Shown here in pieces: positions 37,691 to 45,399 of a stretch of 64,000 nt of DNA. Source of the stretch: Joostella atrarenae (GTDB lineage Bacteria > Bacteroidota > Bacteroidia > Flavobacteriales > Flavobacteriaceae). The stretch is from assembly GCF_021764745.1 (NCBI RefSeq), contig NZ_JAETXX010000002.1:1-64000 (forward strand), in the 5' to 3' direction. The stretch's first letter is position 1. Each line of letters starts with the position of its first letter. The notes below the pieces were generated by a model. It searched no databases, was not told the origin of the DNA, and saw only the letters and a program-made list of their open reading frames with translations. The translations under genes and the position numbers were made by a program.

Positions 37691-37720
37691 AAAGGAGCTG
37701 CAAACGCAGCTCCTTTTTTG
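37691..37720 (+). terminator. Intrinsic terminator of the OmpA-family gene
   Basis: AAAGGAGCTG-CAAACG-CAGCTCCTTT stem-loop (37691-37716) with a T-run, 27 nt after the stop. Confidence 0.9.
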
Positions 37721-37948
37721 TTTAAATCACTTGTCTCTTATACTTTGGTAATTTGGGTATGAAGAGACTTAAAAAGCTGTATAAGACCATAGATATGCTT
37801 GTTAAGTTTCATATAGAGCTATTTTGAATATTGTTAATGATTTGTTTCTAAGAGCTAATAGTTTTACTTAAAGTTAATAAGAGAAACGTATTGTTGTGTC
37901 GATTTTACTACTAAAGATAGAAGAGAGGAGTGCGTATAGATAAAATAT
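37721..37948. other. Non-coding gap, nothing recognised
   Basis: Part of the 354-nt interval between the OmpA-family gene and the minus-strand thioredoxin gene. Bounded by a terminator at each end. No convincing open frame or RNA gene seen. Confidence 0.5.
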
Positions 37949-37984
37949 AAAGGGTTTTACTTTTAAAAGTAAAACCCTTTATTA
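37949..37984 (-). terminator. Intrinsic terminator of the thioredoxin-like gene
   Basis: A perfect long stem AAAGGGTTTTACTTT/AAAGTAAAACCCTTT (37951-37982) with almost no loop, 37 nt beyond the minus-strand stop, flanked by T-rich sequence on that strand. Confidence 0.82.
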
Positions 37985-38018
37985 TAATAGATAATCAAAT
38001 AGTATTTTTTAATATAGA

Positions 38019-38453
38019 CTATTGATATTTTTTTATCATTTCAAAATAATGACGTGGGTCTCTTAGTGAGTTATAACCTTCAACTTCGTTCATTTTTTTC
38101 CCTCTTGGATTAAGAAAAACTATTTTAGGAAATACTTTGTCAGAATTATAAGTTCCTAATAATTCTTTATTCTTTTTTAATTGTTCTTCAGAGATAATAT
38201 CTACTCTCCTTGGAATATCAACTTTAACGAGAACATAGTTTTTAGAAAGCTCCTTAAACTCTTTACTGTCAAATAAATCCTCTTTTAGCATTTTACAAGG
38301 ACCACACCAGTCGCTTCCAGTAAAATACATCATGATATTCTTTTTTTCATGCTTCGCAATACTTTTTGCTTCAGAAAAATCTGTCTTCCATTCTACATCG
38401 CTAGTGCTTGTAGCAAGGATTGTGGTTAAGAATAGGGATATTATAAATTTCAT
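38019..38453 (-). CDS. Exported thioredoxin-family protein
   Basis: 144 residues. A signal peptide (about 1-17) is followed by a thioredoxin fold with active site WCGPC in GSDWCGPCK (about 47-55), preceded by KNIMMYFTG and followed by LFDSKEF, the form seen in DUF255-like/thioredoxin_7 periplasmic proteins. It should catalyse disulfide reduction or isomerisation in the periplasm. The cis-Pro equivalent lies in KVFPKIVFLN. Starts 44 nt from the YbaB stop; could be co-transcribed with it. Confidence 0.87.
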   Translation of the reverse strand: MKFIISLFLTTILATSTSDVEWKTDFSEAKSIAKHEKKNIMMYFTGSDWCGPCKMLKEDLFDSKEFKELSKNYVLVKVDIPRRVDIISEEQLKKNKELLGTYNSDKVFPKIVFLNPRGKKMNEVEGYNSLRDPRHYFEMIKKYQ

Positions 38454-38497
38454 TACTAAGGTATTTTTTCAAGGTTAATAACAAAGACTACGCCAAA

Positions 38498-38821
38498 CTA
38501 TTTAAACATATCCATTCCAGGGATATCTGGCATTCCATCTTTGGCAGCTGCACCAAGTTCAGCTTCATTGATCTTACTAGCTTGCGAAATAGCTTTATTA
38601 AGGTATAAAACCAAATAATCTTCTAATTGCTCTTTATCTTTCAACAGTTCGTCATCTAAACTTATCGATTTTAATTCTCTGTTGGCAGTCATTTCTATTT
38701 TAAGAAGTTTATCTGTACTTTCTTCAGAAATAGTAACCGTATCTAATCGTTTTTTTGTCTCTTCAATTTTTTTCTGGGTTTCTTTTAATTTACCCATCAT
38801 TCCCATAAGGTCTCCAAACAT
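38498..38821 (-). CDS. YbaB/EbfC nucleoid-associated protein
   Basis: 107 residues. N-terminal helix [21 protein letters not shown] (here cut short) with heptads, then beta strands [28 protein letters not shown] and a C-terminal helical segment ending in [10 protein letters not shown], a classic YbaB tail. It forms dimers that bind DNA. A minus-strand -7 element (TAATTTTG, 38851-38844) is present 23 nt upstream. It is divergent from the S9 peptidase gene and is not next to dnaX/recR here. Confidence 0.9.
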   Translation of the reverse strand: MFGDLMGMMGKLKETQKKIEETKKRLDTVTISEESTDKLLKIEMTANRELKSISLDDELLKDKEQLEDYLVLYLNKAISQASKINEAELGAAAKDGMPDIPGMDMFK

Positions 38822-38843
38822 AATATTATAATTTTTGTAACTG

Positions 38844-38851
38844 CAAAATTA
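38844..38851 (-). promoter_or_regulatory. -7 element upstream of the YbaB gene
   Basis: Minus strand reads TAATTTTG, matching TAnnTTTG; TTG on that strand at 38870-38868 gives a shorter than usual 16-nt spacer. Confidence 0.45.
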
Positions 38852-38887
38852 CTAAATTAGTAGTTAACAATCTTAATTTAAATAATT

Positions 38888-41020
38888 ATGGGTATCCGTC
38901 CTTTAATTCTTGTACTATGTCTTATTTTTGTGGCTTCCTGTAAAAAGAAAGAAATTAAAGACATGAAAAATATAACTCCTCCAATTGCCGAAAAGAAGCC
39001 TAAAAGATTAGAAAAACATGGAGATGTTAGGGTGGATGATTATTATTGGATGAATGATAGAGAGAACCCAGAAGTTATTGATTATCTAGAGAGAGAAAAT
39101 GCTTATTTTAAAGAAATGACTGCGCATACAGATTCTTTTGAAGCCGATTTATTTAAAGAAATGAAAGGCCGTATAAAAGAAGATGATGAGTCGGTTCCTT
39201 ATAAATATAATGGATACTGGTATATTACAAAATTCCAAGAAGGGAAAGATTATCCTATTTTTCTCCGTAAAAAGGACAGTGAAGGTGCGGAAGAAGAAGT
39301 GATGTTCGATTGTAATGAAATGGCAAAAGGATACTCTTATTTTAACTTAAGAGGAATTAATATTAGTCCAGACAATAAATTAGCCATTTTCGGAGTAGAT
39401 ACATTAAGTAGAAGAAAATATACCCTTCAGATAAAAAATCTACAAACAGGAGAGATTTATCCATTAAAAATAGAAAATACTACGGGGGGAAGCACATGGG
39501 CAAATGATAATAAAACATTCTTTTATACCCGTAAAGATGATCAAACTTTAAGATCGGATAAGGTTTATAAGCATGTTTTAGAACAGCAGAAAGAAGAAGA
39601 TGAATTAGTTTATCATGAAAAGGACGAAACATTTAATGCTTTTGTTTATAAAACTAAATCTAAGAAATATATCATTTTTGGCTCTGGAAGTACATTAACC
39701 TCAGAATTTAGTTTCTTGGATGCTGATAATCCTGACGATCAGCTTACCGTTTTTCAACCTAGAATAAGAGGGCTAGAATATAGTATTTCTCATTATCAAG
39801 ATGCTTTTTATATCATTACAAATGCCGATAAGGCGACCAATTTTAAATTGATGAAGACTTCCGTAGCGAAGACTACAAAAGAGAATTGGGAGGAAGTTAT
39901 TCCGCATCGTGAGGATGTTTTACTGGAAGATATAGATATTTTTAAAGATTATTTAATAGTTAGCGAGCGTTCTAACGGACTAAATAAAATAAAAGTATCG
40001 CGTTGGGATGGAACTAATGAATATTATATCCCTTTTGATAATGAAACTTATACAGCTTTTACATCAACAAACTTAGAGTTCGACACAGACACGCTTCGTT
40101 ATGTTTATAACTCATTGACGACACCAGCGAGTACAATCGATTTTAACCTGATTACAAAAGAAAAAACAGTTAAAAAAGAGCAAGAAGTTCTTGGAGGGAA
40201 GTTCGATAAAGACAATTATGAATCTGAGCGTGTATGGGCAAAAGCTGCAGACGGTACGATGATTCCTATTTCTATAGTTTATAAAAAGGGAATAGAGAAA
40301 AATGGTAAGAATCCATTATTATTATATGGATATGGTTCTTATGGAGCCACTATAGACCCTTATTTTTCAACTGTAAGACTTTCTTTATTGGATCGAGGTT
40401 TTATTTATGCAATAGCTCATGTTAGAGGAGGGGAATACCTTGGTAGAAAGTGGTATGAAGACGGAAAGTTATTGACAAAGAAAAATACATTTACAGATTT
40501 TGTTGACTGCTCTAAATTTCTAATTAATGAAAATTATACTTCAGAAAAACATTTATATGCAATGGGCGGTTCTGCTGGAGGATTGTTAATGGGAGCGGTT
40601 ATAAATATTGCTCCAGAACTCTATAACGGAGTGATTGCAGCGGTACCTTTTGTAGATGTTGTTACAACCATGTTGGACGAATCGATACCGTTAACAACAG
40701 GAGAATATGACGAATGGGGAAATCCGAATGACAAAGAATATTACCAATATATAAAGGAGTATTCTCCTTATGATAATATTGAAGAAAAAGAGTACCCAAA
40801 TTTATTAGTGACAACAGGATTGCACGACTCTCAAGTACAATATTGGGAACCAGCCAAGTGGGTAGCAAAGTTAAGAAGTGTTAAAAAAACTGATAAACTT
40901 TTATTGTTCCATATTAACATGGATGCAGGCCACGGGGGAGCTTCAGGGAGATTTGAAGCTTTAAAAGAGGTTGCAGAAGAATATGCTTTCCTCTTAGATT
41001 TGGAAGGAATAGGGCAGTAA
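38888..41020 (+). CDS. S9A prolyl oligopeptidase / oligopeptidase B-like lipoprotein
   Basis: 710 residues. A lipobox ends at Cys18 (Val-Ala-Ser-Cys), then a basic KKKEIKD stretch. The N-terminus after that (RLEKHGDVRVDDYYWMNDREN, in part) and a beta-propeller of about 80-420 precede the hydrolase domain: LLLYGYGSYG, AHVRGGEYLGRKWYEDG, catalytic Ser562 in GGSAGG, and a late His in DAGHGG. The family cuts short peptides after Pro or basic residues. As a lipoprotein it would act in the envelope. Ends 72 nt before the capA-like gene. Confidence 0.92.
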   Translation: MGIRPLILVLCLIFVASCKKKEIKDMKNITPPIAEKKPKRLEKHGDVRVDDYYWMNDRENPEVIDYLERENAYFKEMTAHTDSFEADLFKEMKGRIKEDDESVPYKYNGYWYITKFQEGKDYPIFLRKKDSEGAEEEVMFDCNEMAKGYSYFNLRGINISPDNKLAIFGVDTLSRRKYTLQIKNLQTGEIYPLKIENTTGGSTWANDNKTFFYTRKDDQTLRSDKVYKHVLEQQKEEDELVYHEKDETFNAFVYKTKSKKYIIFGSGSTLTSEFSFLDADNPDDQLTVFQPRIRGLEYSISHYQDAFYIITNADKATNFKLMKTSVAKTTKENWEEVIPHREDVLLEDIDIFKDYLIVSERSNGLNKIKVSRWDGTNEYYIPFDNETYTAFTSTNLEFDTDTLRYVYNSLTTPASTIDFNLITKEKTVKKEQEVLGGKFDKDNYESERVWAKAADGTMIPISIVYKKGIEKNGKNPLLLYGYGSYGATIDPYFSTVRLSLLDRGFIYAIAHVRGGEYLGRKWYEDGKLLTKKNTFTDFVDCSKFLINENYTSEKHLYAMGGSAGGLLMGAVINIAPELYNGVIAAVPFVDVVTTMLDESIPLTTGEYDEWGNPNDKEYYQYIKEYSPYDNIEEKEYPNLLVTTGLHDSQVQYWEPAKWVAKLRSVKKTDKLLLFHINMDAGHGGASGRFEALKEVAEEYAFLLDLEGIGQ

Positions 41021-41034
41021 TTAAAAAAAATAAT

Positions 41035-41042
41035 TAAATTTG
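41035..41042 (+). promoter_or_regulatory. -7 element upstream of the capnine-type locus
   Basis: TAAATTTG, a perfect TAnnTTTG, 50 nt before the ATG at 41093 and after the S9 peptidase stop, so the four-gene run probably has its own transcript. No TTG at 19-21 nt. Confidence 0.5.
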
Positions 41043-41092
41043 CATGGTTTGGAGGAATTCAAAACTATTTTGTATCTAACCAAATTGTTTAT

Positions 41093-42133
41093 ATGAAACA
41101 AAAGATAAATGCTTACGATAACGTTTTAGATTTAATAGGGAATACCCCATTACTAAAGCTTAGAAAAATAACCCAGAATCTTATTGGAAATTTTTATGCA
41201 AAAGTAGAAGCTTTCAATCCGGGTCATTCTAGTAAAGATCGTATAGCACTCCACATTATTGAAGAAGCAGAACGTAAAGGAATTTTAAAACCTGGAGACA
41301 CAATCATAGAAACTACTTCTGGAAACACTGGTTTTAGTATCGCTATGGTAAGTGTAATTAAAGGATATGATTGTATTCTTGCCGTTAGTTCTAAGTCTTC
41401 CCCTGATAAAATAGATATGTTACGCGCCATGGGTGCAAAAGTGTATGTTTGTCCAGCACATGTTAGTGCAGATGATCCAAGATCGTATTACCAAGTGGCG
41501 AGGCGTATGCACGATGAAATGAAAGGTTCGGTTTATATAAATCAATATTTTAACGAGCTTAATATCGATGCACATTACCAATCTACAGGGCCAGAGATTT
41601 GGGAGCAAACAGCAGGACAAGTAACACACTTTATTGCTTGTAGCGGTACAGGAGGAACTATTTCTGGAACAGCTAGGTTTTTAAAAGAGAAAAATCCCGC
41701 AATTAGAGTTATAGGAGTTGATGCTTATGGTTCTGTGCTTAAAAAATATCATGAAACTAGAGAATTTGATTCCGATGAAATCTATCCATATAGAATAGAA
41801 GGTTTAGGAAAGAATTTAATTCCAACAGCAACCGATTTTGATGTTATTGATAAATTTATCAAAGTTTCAGATGAAGAAAGTGCTCACACAGCTCGTGAGA
41901 TTTCTAAAACTGAAGGTTGTTTTGTAGGGTATACAAGTGGTGCTGTTATGCAGGCAGTAAAACAACTAGCAGAAGAAGGAGAATTTGACGAGAATAGTAA
42001 TGTTGTTATGATTTTCCCTGATCATGGTTCACGTTATATGAGTAAAATTTATAGTGACGATTGGATGCGTGCTCAAGGTTTCTTTGATGCTATTAATACA
42101 GAAGAAACACAAAAAATAGAATATATAAAGTAA
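41093..42133 (+). CDS. capA: PLP cysteine synthase/CBS-like enzyme; candidate cysteate synthase CapA
   Basis: 346 residues, fold-type II PLP enzyme. Motifs: IGNTPL (15-20), Schiff-base Lys48 in GHSSKDR, phosphate/substrate loop TSGNTG (75-80), and the GTGGT PLP-phosphate loop near 183-187. No CBS regulatory or heme domain. By sequence alone it could be an O-acetylserine sulfhydrylase or cystathionine beta-synthase. Capnine biosynthesis uses a CBS-related enzyme (CapA) that makes L-cysteate from O-phosphoserine and sulfite. Because the run ends in an acyltransferase of the CapB type, I favour CapA. Only 8 nt separate it from the next gene. Confidence 0.72.
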   Translation: MKQKINAYDNVLDLIGNTPLLKLRKITQNLIGNFYAKVEAFNPGHSSKDRIALHIIEEAERKGILKPGDTIIETTSGNTGFSIAMVSVIKGYDCILAVSSKSSPDKIDMLRAMGAKVYVCPAHVSADDPRSYYQVARRMHDEMKGSVYINQYFNELNIDAHYQSTGPEIWEQTAGQVTHFIACSGTGGTISGTARFLKEKNPAIRVIGVDAYGSVLKKYHETREFDSDEIYPYRIEGLGKNLIPTATDFDVIDKFIKVSDEESAHTAREISKTEGCFVGYTSGAVMQAVKQLAEEGEFDENSNVVMIFPDHGSRYMSKIYSDDWMRAQGFFDAINTEETQKIEYIK

Positions 42134-42141
42134 ATTTTGAG

Positions 42142-43005
42142 ATGTCTAATTTCAGTTTGGTCGATAAAGTAGAGAACATCACCAAAAAGGAATTTAAAGA
42201 AAGGTATCTTTCAACCAATACACCAGTAATATTTAAAGACTTAGCCAAAGATTGGAGAGCGACTACGAAATGGACTTTTGATTTTTTTAAAGAAAATTAC
42301 GGAGATTGGGAAATTCCTATGTATGATGATTCTTATCATAACCCAGGAAATGGTTATATGAAACCCGTTTCTCATAAAAAATTTAGAGATTATCTAAATA
42401 TTATAGAAACAAAACCCACAAATCTAAGATTTCATAATTTTCAAATAATGAAACGAGCTCCTGAGCTTGCAGAAGATTATGAAACGCCTACAATTATGGA
42501 TGGTTTTTTAAAATTCGCTCTGATGTTTTTTGGAGGTAAGGGCTCAGCACTAAACCTTCACTATGATATTGATTGCTCACATGTGTTTTTAACACATTTT
42601 CAAACGCAGAAAAAAGTATATTTATTTCCGCAGGAACAGTCAGAATTGTTATACAAATTACCTTACACCAATCACTCACATTTGGATGTTTTGAATCCAG
42701 ATTATAATAAATACCCTGCTTATAAATATGCCAAAGGCATGGAAGCAACGATAGAGCATGGGGAAACACTATTTATTCCGAAATTGTGGTGGCATTATGT
42801 TTATTATGCTGAAGGAGGTTATTCTTTAGCTTTAAGAGCTAATGACTCATTAAAAACCAAAGCGAAAGGACTTTCAAACTTGGTACGTCTTTTTACCGTT
42901 GATAATGGAATGAATTACATCGCTGGAGAGCGTTGGAAAAATTACAAAGATGAAAAAGCTGAAGCAAATGCCATCAAGGCAGTGCAAGAAATAACATCAG
43001 CTTAA
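42142..43005 (+). CDS. Cupin-8/JmjC-like protein, candidate Fe(II)/2-oxoglutarate oxygenase
   Basis: 287 residues. The JmjC/FIH-like cupin fold carries the iron-binding triad His140-x-Asp142 (NLHYDID) and His218 (LWWHYV), with Lys158 in QKKVYLF a candidate 2-oxoglutarate ligand. The N-terminus (TPVIFKDLAKDW) is typical of Cupin_8. The metal triad is intact, so an active oxygenase is likely. Its place, 8 nt after the capA-like gene and 30 nt before the SDR, suggests that it hydroxylates a sulfonolipid or its fatty-acid part; that is inference. A protein or small-molecule substrate is equally possible on sequence alone. Confidence 0.8.
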   Translation: MSNFSLVDKVENITKKEFKERYLSTNTPVIFKDLAKDWRATTKWTFDFFKENYGDWEIPMYDDSYHNPGNGYMKPVSHKKFRDYLNIIETKPTNLRFHNFQIMKRAPELAEDYETPTIMDGFLKFALMFFGGKGSALNLHYDIDCSHVFLTHFQTQKKVYLFPQEQSELLYKLPYTNHSHLDVLNPDYNKYPAYKYAKGMEATIEHGETLFIPKLWWHYVYYAEGGYSLALRANDSLKTKAKGLSNLVRLFTVDNGMNYIAGERWKNYKDEKAEANAIKAVQEITSA

Positions 43006-43035
43006 ATAGTTCAGCTTTGCTATAAAAACATATAA

Positions 43036-43896
43036 ATGAAAAACATATTAATTACCGGAGTTTCCTCTGGAATAGGGTATACAACCGCAAAATTATTTCT
43101 AGATAAAGGTTTTTTAGTCTTTGGAAGCGTTCGAAAAAAGGAAGACGCAGATAAGTTGTCACAAGAGTTAGGAAGTAATTTCCATGCTTTGTTATTTGAT
43201 GTTATAGATGAAGCAGCTATAAAAGAAGCTGTTATTGAAGTCGAAAAGATCTTAGATGGAAGCTCTCTAGATTGCTTAGTAAATAATGCTGGAGTGTCTG
43301 TTAATGGACCTTTAGCTTACATTCCAATCAAAGAGTTTTCAGATCAGTTGGATATTAATGTTCTAGGTGTTCTTCGTGTTACCCAAGCTTTTTTACCACT
43401 TCTAGGCTTTGATAATGATCGTCCTAAAGGAAGAATTATAAACATAAGTAGCGGTTCTGGAAGAGTAACAAGACCATTTATGGCACCATATTCTGCATCT
43501 AAATATGCTGTAGAAGCACTTTCTGATGGTTTTAGAAGAGAATTAAGTGATTTTGGAATTGAAGTTTCTATAATAGAACCAGGACCTATAAAATCACAAA
43601 TTTGGAGCAAAGCCAAAGCAGATGCCGATACGCAAGTAAATAAGTATAAAAATACTCCATACGAGAAAATCTACGATAACATGGATAAAGCAGTTCAAGG
43701 TATGGAAGGAATTGCATTAGATGCTAGCGAAGTGTCGAATTTAATCTATGGGATATATGAAGGTAAGAAAAGGAATACAAGGTATCTTGTAGCCCCTAAA
43801 AAATGGCTATTTTGGCTAGCTATTAATGTATTTTCAGACAAGTTCTTAGACAAGATGTTTAAAAAACAGTTTAAGAAACTTGTAGAAGAAAAGTAA
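43036..43896 (+). CDS. Short-chain dehydrogenase/reductase; candidate dehydrocapnine reductase
   Basis: 286 residues. Classical SDR: nucleotide motif TGVSSGIG (7-14), NNAG (83-86), catalytic Ser138/139 (NISSG), Tyr152-x3-Lys156 (YSASK), and PGP-type loop EPGPIKS. Lipid-like C-terminal extension with a hydrophobic helix (WLFWLAINVFSDKF, about 259-272) that may anchor it to the membrane, as in 3-ketosphinganine reductases. Lying between the capA-like and capB-like genes, it is a good candidate for the ketone reductase step (the role of CapC). The cofactor, NADH or NADPH, is not evident. Confidence 0.82.
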   Translation: MKNILITGVSSGIGYTTAKLFLDKGFLVFGSVRKKEDADKLSQELGSNFHALLFDVIDEAAIKEAVIEVEKILDGSSLDCLVNNAGVSVNGPLAYIPIKEFSDQLDINVLGVLRVTQAFLPLLGFDNDRPKGRIINISSGSGRVTRPFMAPYSASKYAVEALSDGFRRELSDFGIEVSIIEPGPIKSQIWSKAKADADTQVNKYKNTPYEKIYDNMDKAVQGMEGIALDASEVSNLIYGIYEGKKRNTRYLVAPKKWLFWLAINVFSDKFLDKMFKKQFKKLVEEK

Positions 43897-43925
43897 ATAA
43901 TTTATGATAAGAGTTTAAATTTAGT

Positions 43926-43933
43926 TACTTTTG
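43926..43933 (+). promoter_or_regulatory. -7 element upstream of the capB-like gene
   Basis: TACTTTTG, matching TAnnTTTG, 50 nt before the ATG at 43983. It may provide an additional transcript within the locus. No TTG at optimal spacing. Confidence 0.4.
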
Positions 43934-43982
43934 CGTGCTGTAAATTTAACGTTTATTTGAACATAAAAGAAACTCCATTTAC

Positions 43983-45245
43983 ATGAGAGATTTATTTGAT
44001 AGGATTATTGAGAACAAAGGACCATTGGGAAAATGGGCTTCTCAGGCAGAGGGATATTTTGTTTTTCCAAAATTGGAAGGCGAAATTTCAAACAGAATGA
44101 AATTTAATGGGAAAGAAGTTATTACCTGGAGTATCAATGATTACCTTGGTCTTGCTAATCACCCAGAAGTATTAAAAGCAGATGCAGAAGCAGCTGCAGA
44201 TCACGGTGCTGCGTACCCAATGGGTGCCAGGATGATGAGTGGACATACAGACCTACATGAACAATTACAAAACGAACTTGCTGAATTTGTTAACAAAGAG
44301 GCTACATATTTATTAAATTTTGGTTATCAAGGAATGGTATCTTGTATAGATGCTTTGGTTACTAAAAATGATATTATTGTATACGATGTAGATTCTCACG
44401 CCTGTATTATCGATGGAGTTCGTCTTCATATGGGTAAACGTTTTACATATCAACACAACGACATAGATAGTCTTGAAAAGAATCTAGAGCGTGCTACTAA
44501 GATGGCTGAGCAAACTGGAGGAGGTATTCTTGTTATTTCTGAAGGAGTTTTTGGAATGAGAGGTGAACAAGGTAGATTAAAAGAAATTGTAGCTTTAAAA
44601 GACAAATATAACTTTAGATTGCTTGTTGATGATGCTCATGGATTTGGAACACTTGGTGCAACAGGTGCTGGAGCAGGTGAGGAGCAAGGAGTGCAAGATC
44701 AAATTGATGTTTACTTTGCTACTTTCGCAAAATCTATGGCCAGTATAGGAGCTTTCTTAGCTGGAGATAAAGAAGTAATAGATTATTTAAAATATAATTT
44801 ACGTTCTCAAATGTTCGCAAAATCATTACCAATGATTTTTGTAAAAGGAGCATTAAAGCGTCTGGATATGTTAAGAACAATGCCAGAACTTAAAGCTAAA
44901 CTTTGGGAAAATGTAAACGCACTTCAGAATGGATTAAAAGAAAAAGGTTTTGATATTGGAACAACGCAGAGTTGTGTTACACCAGTATATCTTAACGGTA
45001 GTATTCCTGAAGCAATGGCGCTTGTTAAAGATTTAAGAGAAAACTACGGTATTTTCTGTTCTATTGTTGTGTATCCTGTAATACCTAAAGGTCTTATATT
45101 ATTACGTATGATTCCTACAGCTACACATACATTAGAAGACATTGAAGCTACTTTAGATGCGTTCTCTGCTATTAGAGATCGTTTGGAAAATGGTACTTAC
45201 AAAAGACTGTCTGCTGCTGTAGAAGCTGCAATGGGAGATAAATAG
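43983..45245 (+). CDS. capB: Alpha-oxoamine synthase; candidate cysteate fatty acyltransferase CapB
   Basis: 420 residues, fold-type I PLP enzyme of the AONS/SPT family. Visible: the SINDYLGLANHP segment (50-61), GARMMSGHTDLHEQLQ (81-96), His139 that stacks on PLP (DSHACIIDG), DDAHGFG (216-222), and Schiff-base Lys250 (FAKSMAS). The family decarboxylatively condenses an amino acid with acyl-CoA or acyl-ACP: Ser in SPT, Gly in KBL, Ala in BioF, cysteate in CapB. The neighbouring CBS-like gene argues for cysteate; no bioA/D or tdh gene is nearby. SPT (sphingolipid) is the main alternative. A terminator follows. Confidence 0.8.
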   Translation: MRDLFDRIIENKGPLGKWASQAEGYFVFPKLEGEISNRMKFNGKEVITWSINDYLGLANHPEVLKADAEAAADHGAAYPMGARMMSGHTDLHEQLQNELAEFVNKEATYLLNFGYQGMVSCIDALVTKNDIIVYDVDSHACIIDGVRLHMGKRFTYQHNDIDSLEKNLERATKMAEQTGGGILVISEGVFGMRGEQGRLKEIVALKDKYNFRLLVDDAHGFGTLGATGAGAGEEQGVQDQIDVYFATFAKSMASIGAFLAGDKEVIDYLKYNLRSQMFAKSLPMIFVKGALKRLDMLRTMPELKAKLWENVNALQNGLKEKGFDIGTTQSCVTPVYLNGSIPEAMALVKDLRENYGIFCSIVVYPVIPKGLILLRMIPTATHTLEDIEATLDAFSAIRDRLENGTYKRLSAAVEAAMGDK

Positions 45246-45267
45246 TCCTTATTCTATCATATATAAG

Positions 45268-45295
45268 AAACCCGCTTTATAGCGGGTTTTTTGTT
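45268..45295 (+). terminator. Intrinsic terminator after the capB-like gene
   Basis: AAACCCGCT-TTAT-AGCGGGTTT stem-loop (45268-45289) with T-run, 22 nt beyond the stop. It closes the four-gene run. Confidence 0.92.
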
Positions 45296-45399
45296 TTTGA
45301 GATATTTTTTTGCTGAATTTTGATATTGGGTAGTTAAAAGAGTGATTATTTAAAAATTGTTTTATATTTTATGCATAACCAACTAACTACCTATTTAAA

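Noticed and set aside
41093-42133. Ordinary cysteine synthase (CysK) reading
   Set aside because: Possible by motif alone, but no cysE or sulfur assimilation gene is near, and the neighbours fit sulfonolipid synthesis better; kept only as an alternative.
43983-45245. 8-amino-7-oxononanoate synthase (BioF) or glycine C-acetyltransferase (KBL)
   Set aside because: No biotin genes or threonine dehydrogenase nearby, and the N- and C-termini are longer and different; context favours a lipid-forming oxoamine synthase.
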